Of a DNA stretch of 64,000 bases, positions 45,357 to 58,043 are shown piece after piece. A program made the position numbers and the translations under genes. Every line of letters begins with the position of its first letter. Positions within the stretch are counted from its first letter, which is position 1. Source of the DNA: Tachypleus tridentatus (Eukaryota; Arthropoda; Merostomata; Xiphosura; Limulidae); contig NC_134831.1 of assembly GCF_004210375.1 (NCBI RefSeq), positions 42,876,035 to 42,940,034 of the forward strand, given 5' to 3'. The notes under the pieces are model-generated. The model was not told the DNA's origin. It worked only from the letters and a program-made list of their open reading frames with translations, and made no database searches.

Positions 45357-48020
45357 ATATTTTTACAACAATAAAATTATAGAAAGTGTTCCTGCTTTGT
45401 TTCTGATAACGGCAAGTTTCACTGGTGGCATTCTCTTAGTTTGTTTGTTTTGAAATTTCGCACAAAGCTACTCGAGGGCTATCTGTGTTAGCCGTCCCTA
45501 ATTTAGCAGTGTAAGACTAGAGGGAAGGCAGCTAGTCATCACCACCCACCGCCAACTCTTGGGCTACTCTTTACCAACGTAAAGTGGGATTGACCGTCAC
45601 ATTATAACGCCCCACGGCGAGAATGTTTGGCGCGATTCGGGCGCGAACCCGCGACCCTCAGATTACGAAGCGCATGTCTTAACGCTCTAGGCCATGCCAG
45701 GCCAGGTGGCATTCTACTGATTGGGTTACTCATGTATAAAGAATTACCACAAGAATTAAAAGAAGTTAGAGGAACTTTAGATTGCAAAGTAAATGATATG
45801 AAAAAGTCCGACTTATTTACTCATGGCAGTTTTCGTTAAGCCAGCTGGGAATCTTTTAATTCTGAATAGTAAGGTTTGTGTGGACCTATGTTAACTTTCA
45901 ACCAAATTATAAAAATAATTAATTTGCAATCAAATATAGTGTTGCTACGTATTTCTGAAGAAATGTTGACATGTGTGAACCAAAGCTGTTAGGAAAGGTA
46001 TACTAATATATAGAAACGTTGGTAAAATTAAATTTTCATCTAAAAAGGCTCAGCCAGGGTATAACATTAACGAAATTTATTGGGTTTTTTTAAGACAAAA
46101 GCCTCTAGTAAAATGATGGGTTTATCACATACTTAAGAAAATGAAGAAAGTTGGCGCTTCTATTTTCTATTATATTGTATTGTCAGTTTCTACACATACA
46201 GAACAACTGTATTAATATTTCTAACCCAGGAAGAAACAGTATCCAGTGAACTAACACATATGTGCAAAACGTCAAGGCATTCGTGCATTAAACAATTAAG
46301 TACAAAAATTTCTGGACAACAGAACAACAATAAATAATGATAAACTATCTACATCATTGGAAGAAACTCCAGCCAATTTGAACGCTGATGACCAACAACC
46401 GTAGAGAAAAAATAAAGCTGAACTTCATGTACAACCAACAGAAGCTCTTAAAATGAAAGAATTTTATCTTTTGTCAATAGTTTATATGAACTTATATTAT
46501 CCATATATGTTTTTAAATGTTTTTTATCAGGTAATTAGTATATGTCACTATAAATTACCATAACTAAGATTAACCTTTAAAAATTATTAATTTTATTGTC
46601 ATTATAAGCCGTCTTGATGTGCGACATGGAACAAACTCTGTAAGAAATCATAGAGTGCAGATTTCTAACTTTATATAAAATAAGCACAAGTTATATTTAG
46701 AAACTAAGTAACAACTCCAGAACTGTGTTAAAACAATCTAACCGGAGTGATGATAGAGAGTTTTTTTCATTTCAAAATAACTTTCTTACTTTTTTTCAGA
46801 CATGTGGACAGAAGTTTATAGAAGACAATTTGTTTTTATCTATCGTTGGTTCTGTAGCTGCAGCTGTTCATGCTCTCAGCCAGGTGACTGTGAGCTTAAT
46901 TGAGGACAAAATATCTTACAAGGTAAAAACAAGGTGAAGGGAAGTGATTGAACTTAAGTTGTTATTAAATATTATTAAAATAATATTTGTTGTGTTCATT
47001 GTATAAAATCTTTAAGGTTAAGCAGTAAGAGAGAGAGTTTAGAATAATAAAACTTGTGTCTGAGCTCTGTGTTTAACAACATAGTCTATTCTTGCCTTTG
47101 TACATTAGGCGAAAATATATCAGTGTGATAACACTCAGCGATACTGAGATAGTGAAAATAATGTTGAAAAAAAAACTGTTTTGAAAAGTGTTTAAAACAC
47201 TTTAGTTTAAAGTAAAGAAAATAATTATACGAACACTTTCAGATTACTCACCAAATCAGTCGATTTGATAAGTAATTATTTTTTTCCTCAAAAAAAAAAG
47301 GATAATAAACGTGAACCTAATCCAAACTCTGGACCGAATAATATGTATTTTAATAAGAACATATCTCTCGATTAAACATAATAATTTTATCCTTTATATA
47401 GCTGTTGTTTAATGTTTCTTGTAGTTTAAATTTGTTTTTTAACTTCAGTCCCTTTAATTTATATATCTTTTATTAACGAGTCTTCCCTTGCTGCGAATAA
47501 AGTGTTACTCTTCACTATGGTGGCGACATCTCTTGAAGGAAAGGTTATGTACATGAACTCGGTTTGTGGTCTTTCCTTTACAATTTCTCTTGCTTTTGTC
47601 TGTGTTCCGGCTGTTTTTGCTGAAGTTTTTCGATCGAAGTACACTTCTGAAATTTTCGGAGTGGTATTTTTTACATCAGTAAGTATTCAACGTTATATCA
47701 ATTTTTTTGTCTGAAACAAAACCAAATAAATGTTTCTGTAAATAAATTATTGAACTATATATAGTCAAGGTTTTTTAAAGACCAACCCTCTGTGAGTATT
47801 TACTTTAAAACCACGTTATATTCTAAATTTGAATTTATCAGAAGTAAAGTAGACATCTTTCTACAATACATAAAGTAAACATATGGAGTTTTAACTAACA
47901 ATGCATGGCTTTTTATTTCAGACGGCTTCCTTTTTTCTCTTGTCTTTTTATATCCATCGTATTATTTCTTCGTTAGGATGGTTTGCTACATTTTGTGTAC
48001 AGCTACTGTTTCTTTCACAG
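45357..48020 (+). pseudogene. OFA-like MFS transporter, copy C (exons 4-8 only)
   Basis: Exons: 4, 45357-45434 plus 45716-45764, split by a SINE; 5, 46230-46530, with TAA stops and one extra base; 6, 46800-46922, open (FLSIVGSVAAAVHALSQ); 7, about 47473-47678, four bases short; 8, 47922-48020, one base short. Exons 1-3 were lost by the deletion at about 44548. Exon 9 was lost by a second deletion near 48280, where intron 8 sequence joins downstream spacer. Non-functional. Confidence 0.9.
45435..45704 (-). repeat. SINE-A in exon 4 of copy C, with target duplication
   Basis: Full-length minus-strand copy. The direct repeat GGTGGCATTCT lies at 45424-45434 and 45705-45715. Exon 4 of copies A and B reads through this site without interruption. 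Confidence 0.95.
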
Positions 48021-50282
48021 GTCAGTATGATTTTGTTTTAGTTTATGAACAAGAAGTGTTCTATTTTACTGTATTTTAAAGATGAGTGTTTGTATTTTTT
48101 ATCATTCATTTTCTTGGGAAAAAAAAGTAAACAAATGTCTGATTCACAACGCAAATTAACTACCATGTTTTTTCGTAATTAAAAACTGTCGCAATCTGAG
48201 ACACTGAAGAGCAAGGAAAACCTTTATATTATTTGAAACCCAACTGGTCTAATAAGTTCTGCTATTAAGCGAAATGCATCCTGTGTTTAGTAAGGTGTTT
48301 ACGATTTAATGAGACAATAAGATGAAACATTGAAAAATAAAATAATTTTCTTTGGATACCAGCTGTTTCTCTTTATTAACTATCTACATGTATTATCATT
48401 ATATATCATACACAAACATTGCTATGAATGTTTTGAAAGCTTATGTTTCAAAAGTGTTTATTTCACTGTATTTATAACATGTTTTTAGAGAAAATTGTAA
48501 AAAATCCTGGTTTGTCAAAACTTGATAAACTTTAAGTCTAAGGATACCATGCATTATAAAGTTGCTGATGATTAAACTTGTTTTTTATTTCTTTTGTGAT
48601 TATTGTCTCAAAGGAAACGATTTTTGTACTACGATATTTTCGAAAACAAAATATAATTCGAGAATTCTTTGATTAAAAATATTTATGTGAAGATTTTCTA
48701 TTCTTTAGACAAATAGTTGAACATAGTGTTATGTAAGTTATTATATTTAACATATGAGTTATATATTTTGAGGAATGTTTAGTTAATTTTTAAGAGTTAA
48801 TTTTTATTAAGTGATTTAAACACTATAGCTCGATAGAATAGAGTATGTATATTTTCAAATGTTATTTACTCACAGAGATTTCTATGTTAATATAGTTATC
48901 CCAGAATCATTTAGTATAAAAGCTACTAACTTTTTTTTCTGTAGTATTTGAAAATCACGTTGTTTAAATTATTAACTGTTAATGCAATATATAATAAATT
49001 CAGTTCTGTTACCTATTTATACAAATTGCAGGGATTGTAACCTTTATTAGTGAGGTTTTCTAATAATGAAAAACTAGGTGACATAGAGCGAGAAAGTAAA
49101 TTATATGTAGAGTTATTTGATAGGCCTTTTATTCACACAGTAACTGTTTGTTTACGAAGGAATTTCAGAAGTATGAAAAACTGGTATGTCTTGCTTATTC
49201 ATGTAAATTATTTAGCAAGATATTCTGCTTAAAATACTAATGCATTAATATGAATCCCAAACTATCATTTGATTTTTCGTGTTATACAGGTATCAGGCCA
49301 TTGAAAAGTTCACAGAATTACTCATTTCAAGAAATGCGTTTCTTGTTGTTTTAACGGGTTTAATAATATCTAATTGTTATAATACAGATGTTAATTTTAG
49401 TTAAATATATATTTAGAAATGTATGTAACGTACATTTTTAAATATATATTGTGAAATTTTCACCTATTTCCCAAAATTTGTAGAAGATTTTCGAATAGAA
49501 GAGACAACAATGTATGTTTTACGAAAGCACTAGTGTTTGCATCTTCAGGTATTTTTGACTAAAATTTCTAAAACAGATCGTATCAAGCTTATAGAAGAAA
49601 ACTAACGCAACACAGAGTGACAATTGTATATTGTTGAGTTGCTACAGTTAGCATACTACAAACTTTGGAAGTTATAACTTCGTAAAACTTATTAGGATAG
49701 CTTCACTTGGAAAACCAAGTGTATCGAAATGTCTGTTTCCAGTTTTCTCTTCAGGGTAAAATTTAGTCATGAGACTACAAATCATAAACTCTCTCAACCT
49801 TTTTAGGTCTGTATCGTTCATATCACTGCCGGCAATCGAACTCAGATTCCAAATATGTTAAACACATGTAACATTCAATTCCTATAATAAGGGTTCTTTA
49901 TTTGAAATGAACAATTTTATATGCTACAAAATACCTTTAACAGGAACAGAATTAATTTAGATCTAGGCATTTCCGATTAAACAGGTACTCAAACTATTCT
50001 ATGTCATTTAAAAAACATTTATTTTAAACAATAAAGTCTAGAATGTAATATATATGATATGGGGCTTCGAGTACATGGCAAAGGGTTTGTTTGAGCGCTT
50101 GAGAGGCTTCTCCTTGAAAGTGACTGGCTTCTTTTAGGTCATAAGAAGCTTTTCCTAGGAGTTGGACGTGCTTTTCCATGGAAGAGGCATGCCAGTTGGT
50201 AGTTTGGATCTGCTATTTAACTGTTAAGTCAAAAATAAATATAAATTACATGAATAGAAAGCGAATGGATATATCCAAATTA
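48021..50282. other. Spacer downstream of copy C
   Basis: First part (48290-49160) aligns with 17830-18720. About 49200-50282 has no match that I can see in the other units and holds no recognisable gene. Confidence 0.5.
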
Positions 50283-50530
50283 TGTCAGTCCGTTATGGTA
50301 GTCGACGTGTAATCTGAAAGCCGCGGGTTCTAATCCCCGTCGCACAAAAAAGATCGCCCTTTCAGTCGTGGGGGCGTTATTATGTGATGGTCACTCCAAG
50401 TATTCGTAGGTAAAAGAGTAACTTCATGATTTTACGCTGGGTAGTGATGATTAGCTGCCTTCCATCTGGTCTTACACTGCTAATTTAGAGACAACTAGCA
50501 CAGATATTCCACCAAACGCGTGAAAAAAAA
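50283..50530 (+). repeat. Degenerate SINE-A
   Basis: Plus-strand copy; B box GGGTTCTAATCCCCGTCGC and GTCGTGGGGGCGTTATTATG kept, first head bases eroded. Unit sequence equivalent to 20710 of unit 1 follows. Confidence 0.85.
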
Positions 50531-51004
50531 AAGGTGTGTTCATTGAAGATTATTCAATGTGACTCGTTGATACAATATTTTATGTTTTAATAGGGTCGTA
50601 TTGCAGTCACTTAACAGGTAAGTAAAACTGACACTATTAACATTGGAAGTTGTCGAATTATAAAAGGAATATTAAATTTCTTAGGATATATTCTTTATGG
50701 AGATTCAATAGTAGAGTAGATATCTTGGCAGCGAATTTGATTAACATAAAGGTTTAATTGTTCCCTTAAGACAGTGAGGTACACGTTACAACGAAATAAA
50801 CACTCTCAGTGAACTGTAAATCTTTTACTACACGAAAAGGACCAAACAACAATCGAAACACAACTATTGGCAAGAGAAAAACCTGTAGACATGTTCTCCT
50901 TACGGTAGACACAAGGTATTGGTATTAATATTTATATACGGTGGAAGGGAAAATAAAAGTAATCATACTTGTAATTGAAATGCAGTGACATAGTATTTGT
51001 ATTC

Positions 51005-53815
51005 ATTGAATGGATTCTTGAACTCATTATACTGAAAGAGTACACCGAAACGTACGTTTTGTGAACTAACTGTTCTTGCAGATTTGGTGACAATCCCGAC
51101 ACTAACAAGTTTCAACCAGGGTCAGAACATTGTTACCTTCAGTTATGTAGTGCCATGTATTTATTGGCTGACGACTCATATTGATAAGATGCACTCTAGA
51201 TATAATTTCAATGTTGTCTCTCCGTTGAAGGTATCTGTTTACGCCTGGCTGACTCAGTACAAGCTACATTCCACTTGGCTAGAACAATGAATCTCAGGTC
51301 TAAACACGACTGTTGTTTCACTAGAACTACGATCTATTAATTGCGTGGAATGCTTTCGCAGCAAAAAGCCAATAAATATTCTCCACCACCTAGTCCCGGA
51401 ACCATAGAACCAAAAGAGGACTGTTCCTTCCTTGAAAGGAAGGAAAGCTATTTAGTTTATTTGTTTTCTACAAGACTCTAGCGCCTCATCTTTAGAAGAT
51501 GAAGGTGAACACCTACCTCTACAGTCTTTATATTCCTGACGAAAACAACTATATATAGATTATTGGAAGATCCATCCACTTTTCTACCCTATCTATACTA
51601 GCCAAACGCTACCTAAGCGTTTCAGCATCTTCTGTTTCTGTTGAGTTTATTTAACATCGGAGGCAAAGATCTCAGATCTGACTGCTACCGCCTTACTAAC
51701 TAAACATTTGTGAGACTGATGTTAATTCAGAACAGAAATATATTTTTAAAGGAGACTTATCAATGTTGTAACTGTTCACGAAGTAGTATTTATGATTACT
51801 TTGTCAGGTAATGTGTAATAATGATAAAACGGCAGATGATAAAATATCAATATTTTTACTTTATGAAACAAACTTTTTAAAACTGAAAGAAACATAATCA
51901 GAAATACATCCATGTGTTTTCGTTTCCATGTTAATAAAAATATGAATTATTCATATTTGTATTCAATAACAGATGAATTTCAGTTCGAATTGTTCGAGAA
52001 AAATCAACATGAATTTGTTCAACAGGGATGAGAAGAACAAAACCATACAATTTTCTAACCTACATTTAGTCTAAAATCTTTGCGAGTTTTATAAATGACT
52101 GTTGATTGTATAACATTAACCTCCGATTGGATAAAACTACCTACATTTATGTGAAAAATAGAATTCATTCTGGTCAAAAATAAATATAGTATTCTTACTT
52201 ATAAATATACGAACGCGTTGTATTGTCAGTTATGTTCCTTAACTAGGAACGATATTTTCGTGCTTCAGCAGACTGATTAATATAAAACATTTTAGTGTGA
52301 ATGTCTTTTGTATTCACTTTTAGAGAAATCTGTAGAGTAAATACGGACTTATAGCTTAAAGAATTTTCGAAATACTACGTATATTTTTAACACATAAATA
52401 CAGCAAGAGATTCGGTCAGTTCATACAATTTAGAAGACAACAAATTATACATTACTTGTAAATACTTTAAAACACTGTAAATTACTTTTACCGAGATTGT
52501 TTTAACTAATTGTATAAGTTATCCAGATATTACTGGGTTTAGTTTAATTTAACAGTAACAGTGGAACTATACCATAAAGCTGGTGAAAGCATGAAGGTTA
52601 ATAACTAAATATAGGCCATCCAGACATGTTTCAAAAATTGAAATAAAAAAAAACTTTACTCACAAGAAGCTTTTCTTGTTAATTTTCAAAATATTTTAAG
52701 AAAATGTTTTCTATTTTTATTTCTTTGCAATTGCTTACAAAATGGTTACTTTTATGATTTCCATACGTTATCTCAACTTATGGTACAACTTATGTATATT
52801 ATCTTATTATCATATCAGTGCCTAAGACACATTTAGAGAAAATTGTGAATATTTCACGTACAGCCATGATAGTTAGTTTAGAATAAGTTCATCATCGTAA
52901 ACAATGAAAAGTATTTGAAATGTATTGTGTAAGTTCACATGATATGTATATGTTTATACTACAAAGTAATATATTGAATACATTGTTTCAAGTCAATATT
53001 CTAACCAAACGTGTTGAATTTAAATACATATCAAAGTTCTTAAGTATCAAAAATACGCTAATGAGTAAATGTTTGTGTTGGTTGTTTGAGAATCCTGTGG
53101 CACTCTCTTTTTTGAGATTGTATCTTTAAATAGACACCATATATAAAAATAATATGATAGATATAAAATTAAGTTTAGGAAACACCTTCATCTTAAAATT
53201 AAAAGTGAATAGCATTCAGGTAATTATTCGTTAATTACAATTACGTAATCTATAGATTTTCGTTTTCAGGAATACTTGACTTGTACTATGAAGGCTGCTG
53301 ATGTATATAATTGGACTTGAATAACAAACTTACTGCAACTACTGATGAAAGTTTATCCTGCTTTTAACATTAACTAAACATTTAACTGATGTATATTACA
53401 TTCCATCTGATTGCAAACAAAGTTTTATATTAAAGAACAACCCAAGAAGAGTTTTCTTTGAAAACTGTCTCAAAATTGCTAACTTGATTTCAAGTATTTT
53501 AGACAATGAAACGTAAAAACATAATTATCAAGGGATATTATGGATGCAACATAAAGCAGTGAATGAATCCCACAAATATAAGTTATCTACTCTTTCAGTT
53601 AAACAGGGTACACAGAAACCCACAACATTTAATATTCTGAAATCATCTGTTGTTCCAGTTAAGGATGAAGAAATGTGAGAAAAATAAGAACTCTTCGTTC
53701 TATGATATTAAAATTAGGAAATAAATATATTTTTCTTGCTTTACTTTCGTCATTTAAAACAAAACGAATTTAATAGTAATAGGGAAACTGGATATTTTTG
53801 TTTTCTGGAATAAGA
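51005..53815. other. Block X, unit 3 copy
   Basis: About 2.8 kb lying between the two halves of a site that is continuous in unit 1 (GTATTC|GCTATTCACTCC near 21180). The matching block in unit 4 is about 58044-60535. No terminal inverted repeats or target duplication were found by eye. Contains the possible hAT remnant at its left end; otherwise AT-rich and gene-free. Confidence 0.65.
51084..51290 (+). pseudogene. Possible hAT-family transposase fragment
   Basis: Open frame of 68 codons with NIVTFSYVVPCIYWLTTHID followed by a basic/aromatic segment ending at TGA. The spacing of SYVVP and the following helical stretch resembles the conserved RNase-H-like region of hAT/ZBED transposases. No BED finger or dimerisation domain is present. 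Recognition is from memory of the family and is weak. Confidence 0.35.
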
Positions 53816-54084
53816 ACGATGCTATTCATTCCAATAACCTAATTAGACACCAATCAGTGATAGTTTAATTTAAACTAAATGTGTTAGAAGTTTTTATATC
53901 TGAATGTGGTAATTTTAATGTTTTATTTCAACAAGTACCAAAAAGTTTGTTAACCACAGAATAAAACAATATAATTATCACACCTGAATTATAAAACAGA
54001 TTTTGTACCATAAATCTTCAAGCCAGAGTCCTAAATTAAACGTTTTGTTCTTCAAAGAAAAGACATCAGATAATGTTTCTTGGT

Positions 54085-54330
54085 TGTTGTTTTTTTTTTT
54101 TATTTCGCGCACAACTACACGAGGGTCATCTGTGTTAGCTGTATCTAATTTAACAGTGTAAGACTAGAGAGAACAAAAATAGTCATTACCACCGACGGCA
54201 ATATCGTGGGCTATTCTTTTACGAACAAATAGCGTAATTGAGCGATACTATATAACTCCCCACGAATAATGTGGGATATGAAAGCTATTCTAGGGTTCGG
54301 AGGTAGCTGCGGAAGTAAGAACAACATTGC
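54085..54330 (-). repeat. Degenerate SINE-A
   Basis: Minus-strand copy with poly(T) edge, CTAATTTAACAGTGTAAGAC and CCCCACGAATAATG. Orthologue of 21424-21695. Confidence 0.78.
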
Positions 54331-54920
54331 GGTGGAGATACACTGGCTATAACTTTACATTATATAGTAGTGGACCAGTTGGATCTTCGTATTTATAACT
54401 GATGGTAGGCTTTAACATTTTACAAGAAAATATATTACTTTTTATAAATTGATCAATAATTTTAGAATTCTGCAAGTCACTGAATACTTTATGTCTAAAA
54501 TTAATTCCCAAATATGAAGGTTTGATTTGTAGTTTCTCTGTTTCTAAACTTCATAAACCATTGACTTTGAAGAGATATTTTATAATATGTATAAGTACGT
54601 GTTTTGCATTATCATGTTCAAAATAAAAAAAAAACTTATTACAGTCATTAATGTTCTTATTTCGGAAAGATTAATTTGATAAATCTTTTTAAAAATTAAT
54701 TAAAGTACACTAGTACTAGTATAAAAAGTATTATCCAAATTACTACAAAATTCTGATAAATCATCCCATTTTAACTTATACCTTATTATTACCTTTAGCT
54801 CTAGTTTTGTTACTTTTAAGAAAAAAAATATCTATAAAGAAAAATTAACAATACAATGATCATTACTGAAATTCAAATCAGTAGAGTTATTAAAATATTG
54901 ATTCAATTCATAAGGAAATA

Positions 54921-55150
54921 ATATATATGTAAAAACGGCGCGTTTGGGTTTAGAAAATATTTTACCCAGAGGAGCGAACAACGTTTCGACTTTCTTCGGT
55001 CATCGTCACGTTCACAAAGCAGTTTGCCACGTAACGTGGCAGTTATCACATTTTATTTTATAAATAATGTTGGTGTGGTGTTTGTCAGTGTAGTTTTTAC
55101 ATAGTATAGACCTCAGTTTTGTGCCTGGTTTTTGAATAAATTTGAAAATA
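54921..55150 (-). mobile_element. Penelope-like fragment PLE-4 at unit 3/4 junction
   Basis: Minus-strand element reduced to its end repeat (54925-55018, with CAACGTTTCGAC and TTCGGTCATCGTCACG) joined to part of the linker and endonuclease start (reverse complement of 55030-55150, with ATTTATTCAAAAACCAGGCA). Left of it is sequence of the downstream spacer type (equivalent to 22220 in unit 1); right of it is upstream spacer (equivalent to 6837). The unit boundary therefore lies on this fragment. Confidence 0.85.
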
Positions 55151-55391
55151 TTCCACATTTACTTTTCTTAGATACCACATTCCTAATTTCAGTTTTATAT
55201 ATGCTGGTTTTCTATTTATTCTAAACCTTTGATTCACTAAATAGTTACACGTACTAAAATAAGCCAAATGTATCATGTGTTGCACCTTCCTTATTAATCG
55301 ATATTATGTTAGAATCATGCAATATTCGATCTCAACTGTTGTTCTAACAAAATAATGTGAGGCAAATGAGGTACACCTCACACAACTTATC

Positions 55392-55666
55392 AGGCCCGGC
55401 ATGGCCAAGCGCGTTAAGGCGTGCGCTTTGTAATCTGAGGGTCGCGGGTTCGCGCCCGAGTCGCGCCAAACATACTCGATCTCCCAGCCGTGGGGGCGTT
55501 ATAATGTGACGGTCAATCCCACTATTCGTTGGTAAAAGAGTAGCCCAAGAGTTGGCGGTGGGTAGTGATGACTAGCTGCCTTTCCTCTAGTCTTACACTG
55601 CTAAATTAGGGACGGCTAGCACAGATAGCCCTCGAGTAACTTTGTGCGAAATTCCAAAAGAAACAA
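55392..55666 (+). repeat. SINE-A, with target-site duplication
   Basis: Plus-strand, near-consensus copy (GGCCCGGCATGGCCAAGCGC; B box GGTTCGCGCCC). The direct repeat AACTTATC lies at 55384-55391 and 55667-55674. Unit 1 has the empty site (about 7062-7069). Confidence 0.94.
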
Positions 55667-55674
55667 AACTTATC

Positions 55675-56925
55675 TAAACAAAGGTATCCTCAGATTTTCT
55701 AGTGATGTGTAAATTAGCGTTTGATGTTGTTTCTGGATGGGATGATGTCCTAAAAACGCCGCGATATAAGATTTTCCGCTTCAATGGGGAACATTGAAAG
55801 TTATATTATTCGAAATAATGTCCTGTAATTCTACAGCCTTTAACAATCATCACATACAGTTAGTACATTTATTCTACAACAAAAGAATAAAGAACAATTT
55901 ATTATAGAATACTTAACCTTGTGTACAATGTACCAAGGCCTAAACTCGATCAGGTGGAAGTTTCTTATATCATTGAAACTGAGTGATATTGTAAATAGAA
56001 TAGCTTTCAGTAAGTTTTAAAGAATTTCTTCCTTTTTTTAAAATTTGTTTTTGGCGTCAGCAGAGTATGTTTTTGACGTCATCGTAATTAATCCTTTCAT
56101 ATGTCTAATTCTATAACATTGATTGACTGATTATAGTACGTAGCAAAGCTTTACTTTTTCTTGTTCCTGGGCAGAAAATGTTATTTCACAATTGACTATG
56201 TCTAAGTAAATGGTAAATACTTATTTTCCTCTTCAAACTTTGCTTTTGTGACCTGTGAGCGTATAACGAAAACATGATGATAGACAATATTTGGAAGCTG
56301 ATACGTAAAAGTGATTTACATTTAGTGGCAAATCTCGAAAAACTACATACTTCTAAACGTTTTGTTCGTTTCTGTATAACTTTCGTGTAAATACATGTAA
56401 ATCTTGATTCATGTATTGTTTTCTTCAGACCTTATGTAAATGAAAATTTGCAAATTTGCCCGTTTTTACGTAGAAAATAGGCTTATTTCTAAATTGTATT
56501 ATCCAGGTCACCAAACCAAAGTTTGAAGAGAATAATGGCCATTTTCTGTATTTTTAGAACATACGCAATTAGGAAATAGCACATACTATCCAGTAACAAA
56601 ATTTGTGTTACACATTGTTATTTGGAATTAAGTACAATGGCCTATCTGTGCTCTTCCCACCACGGGAATCGAGACACGGTTTCTAGCAGTGTGAGTCCTC
56701 AGTCATACCCCTGTGCCACTGGAGGGTCTATAATACTGAAGAATTGCTTTAAGTAATGGTCAGACAATTAAGACCAACTAATTAATAAAGGTCTTACAGT
56801 TGTAGTTGTATTGTGTGATTAGGTAAGGGCTCTATAACATACATGTGCATAACTATGGATAACTATTTTCTTAATTTATTCAAAACTATAAAGTACTTGT
56901 TTTATTTGTGTGTAAAATTAGCGGA
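55675..56925. other. Spacer upstream of copy D
   Basis: Aligns with 7070-8274 and 26850-28082. Carries a SINE-B orthologue near 56618-56735. Confidence 0.6.
56618..56735 (-). repeat. SINE-B upstream of copy D
   Basis: Orthologue of 7975-8092 and 27775-27893, slightly shortened at its tail (AATTAAGTACAATGG). Confidence 0.65.
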
Positions 56926-57176
56926 ATGGAAGTTCGATCCTTGGTGTCAGTTGCAGGATGTTTCCTGATTTATCTGGAACTCGGTACAGTACTAACGTTT
57001 TGAAACATTACTCCTTACATAACTTCTTACCTGAAACAAAGAGTCAACAAGGACACGAAAACTAGCTGGTTTTTCTATTCATTTATCTCTACATGTTCAT
57101 TGTTTTACTTTGGAAGCAAACTATGGTGTCTCATTGGACGTCGCTGGAGCAAGATTATTGGTTCTTGTATTTATTG
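56926..57176 (+). pseudogene. OFA-like MFS transporter, copy D (exon 1 only)
   Basis: First exon with start ATG and donor GTAAGATG. It encodes MEVRSLVSVAGCFLIYLE, then hits TGA where copy B reads TTTGGA (57001-57004 region). It is 251 nt against 260 expected; the 9-nt loss is in frame. The end of the exon keeps the 17-base stretch that is 16 in copy B. Exons 2-9 are absent because intron 1 is joined to block X near 58044. Confidence 0.88.
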
Positions 57177-58043
57177 GTAAGATGTATGTGTGTACTTATG
57201 AAGTGAAAATTAATCGTCACTTTTAATATATTTTAGTGTTCTTGTAAATGAATATACGCTCTTCTCTTTTTACTTTATGTACATTTTGCTATGGTTTTGT
57301 TTACCGTTCGTTTGAAGATCCTTCTATCATTTAGTTCATCTATGTAGCTTAGTCGCATTCAAACGTTTTATGTTTTGCAGATTCAATTTCAATTTGCACG
57401 TATTGTTAAATTAACAAGATTTCTTAATTCATTAAAGTAATTAATAGCACTGATATTATGTTATTTTGCTGGTAGAAGGACAGGCATTATTTATTAATTG
57501 AAATTTGGATTATTTATATATTTTGTATCCTATCTCCATGAAAGTTTTATCTCCGATTTCTTATTTTCTCAAAATTTAAGAAATTCAGTGAATATTGAAT
57601 TTACTTAATGCAGAGTTAGAAAAGTTATTTACCGATAAAAGTGAGAATTGTTGTCGTTTATTTAAGAAATGTATTAATTTGTTATCAATACATAAATTTA
57701 AATTAGCATTATCTCTCAAATAATACTAATAAACCGACTTAATAACAAAACACGTTACTATAGTGGATTGCTGATAATATAGTTCTTTACTCTGAAGATG
57801 AAAACACGATGCAAAACAGGGAATTTTTTGGGAGTATGGAAATTAACAATATAATAAGAAGTATTGTGAGGACTTTGTAACACTCTGAACAGAAAACACA
57901 AATAAAATACCAGTTAATTTCTTGTGATAACAATTTTACCACAGGAAAAGTACCAGAATTAGCACGTAACTGCCTTCTTAAGTACTTCAATAAATCCTGC
58001 AGAAAAGAGTTTTTGTTTGTTTCAAATAATTCAGTGCAATGAC
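57177..58043. other. Partial intron 1 of copy D
   Basis: Aligns with intron 1 of copies A and B, with several deletions. No gene seen. Confidence 0.55.

Larger units (their letters stand above)
38788..54920. other. Tandem segmental duplication, unit 3
   Basis: Begins with GGAATAATGATACAAATAAC continuous with the end motif of unit 2; no SINE lies at this boundary, so the original unit joint is preserved. Contains the start block, a degenerate SINE, the unit 3 PLE-2 orthologue, copy C, downstream spacer and block X. Ends at the PLE-4 fragment. Confidence 0.78.
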
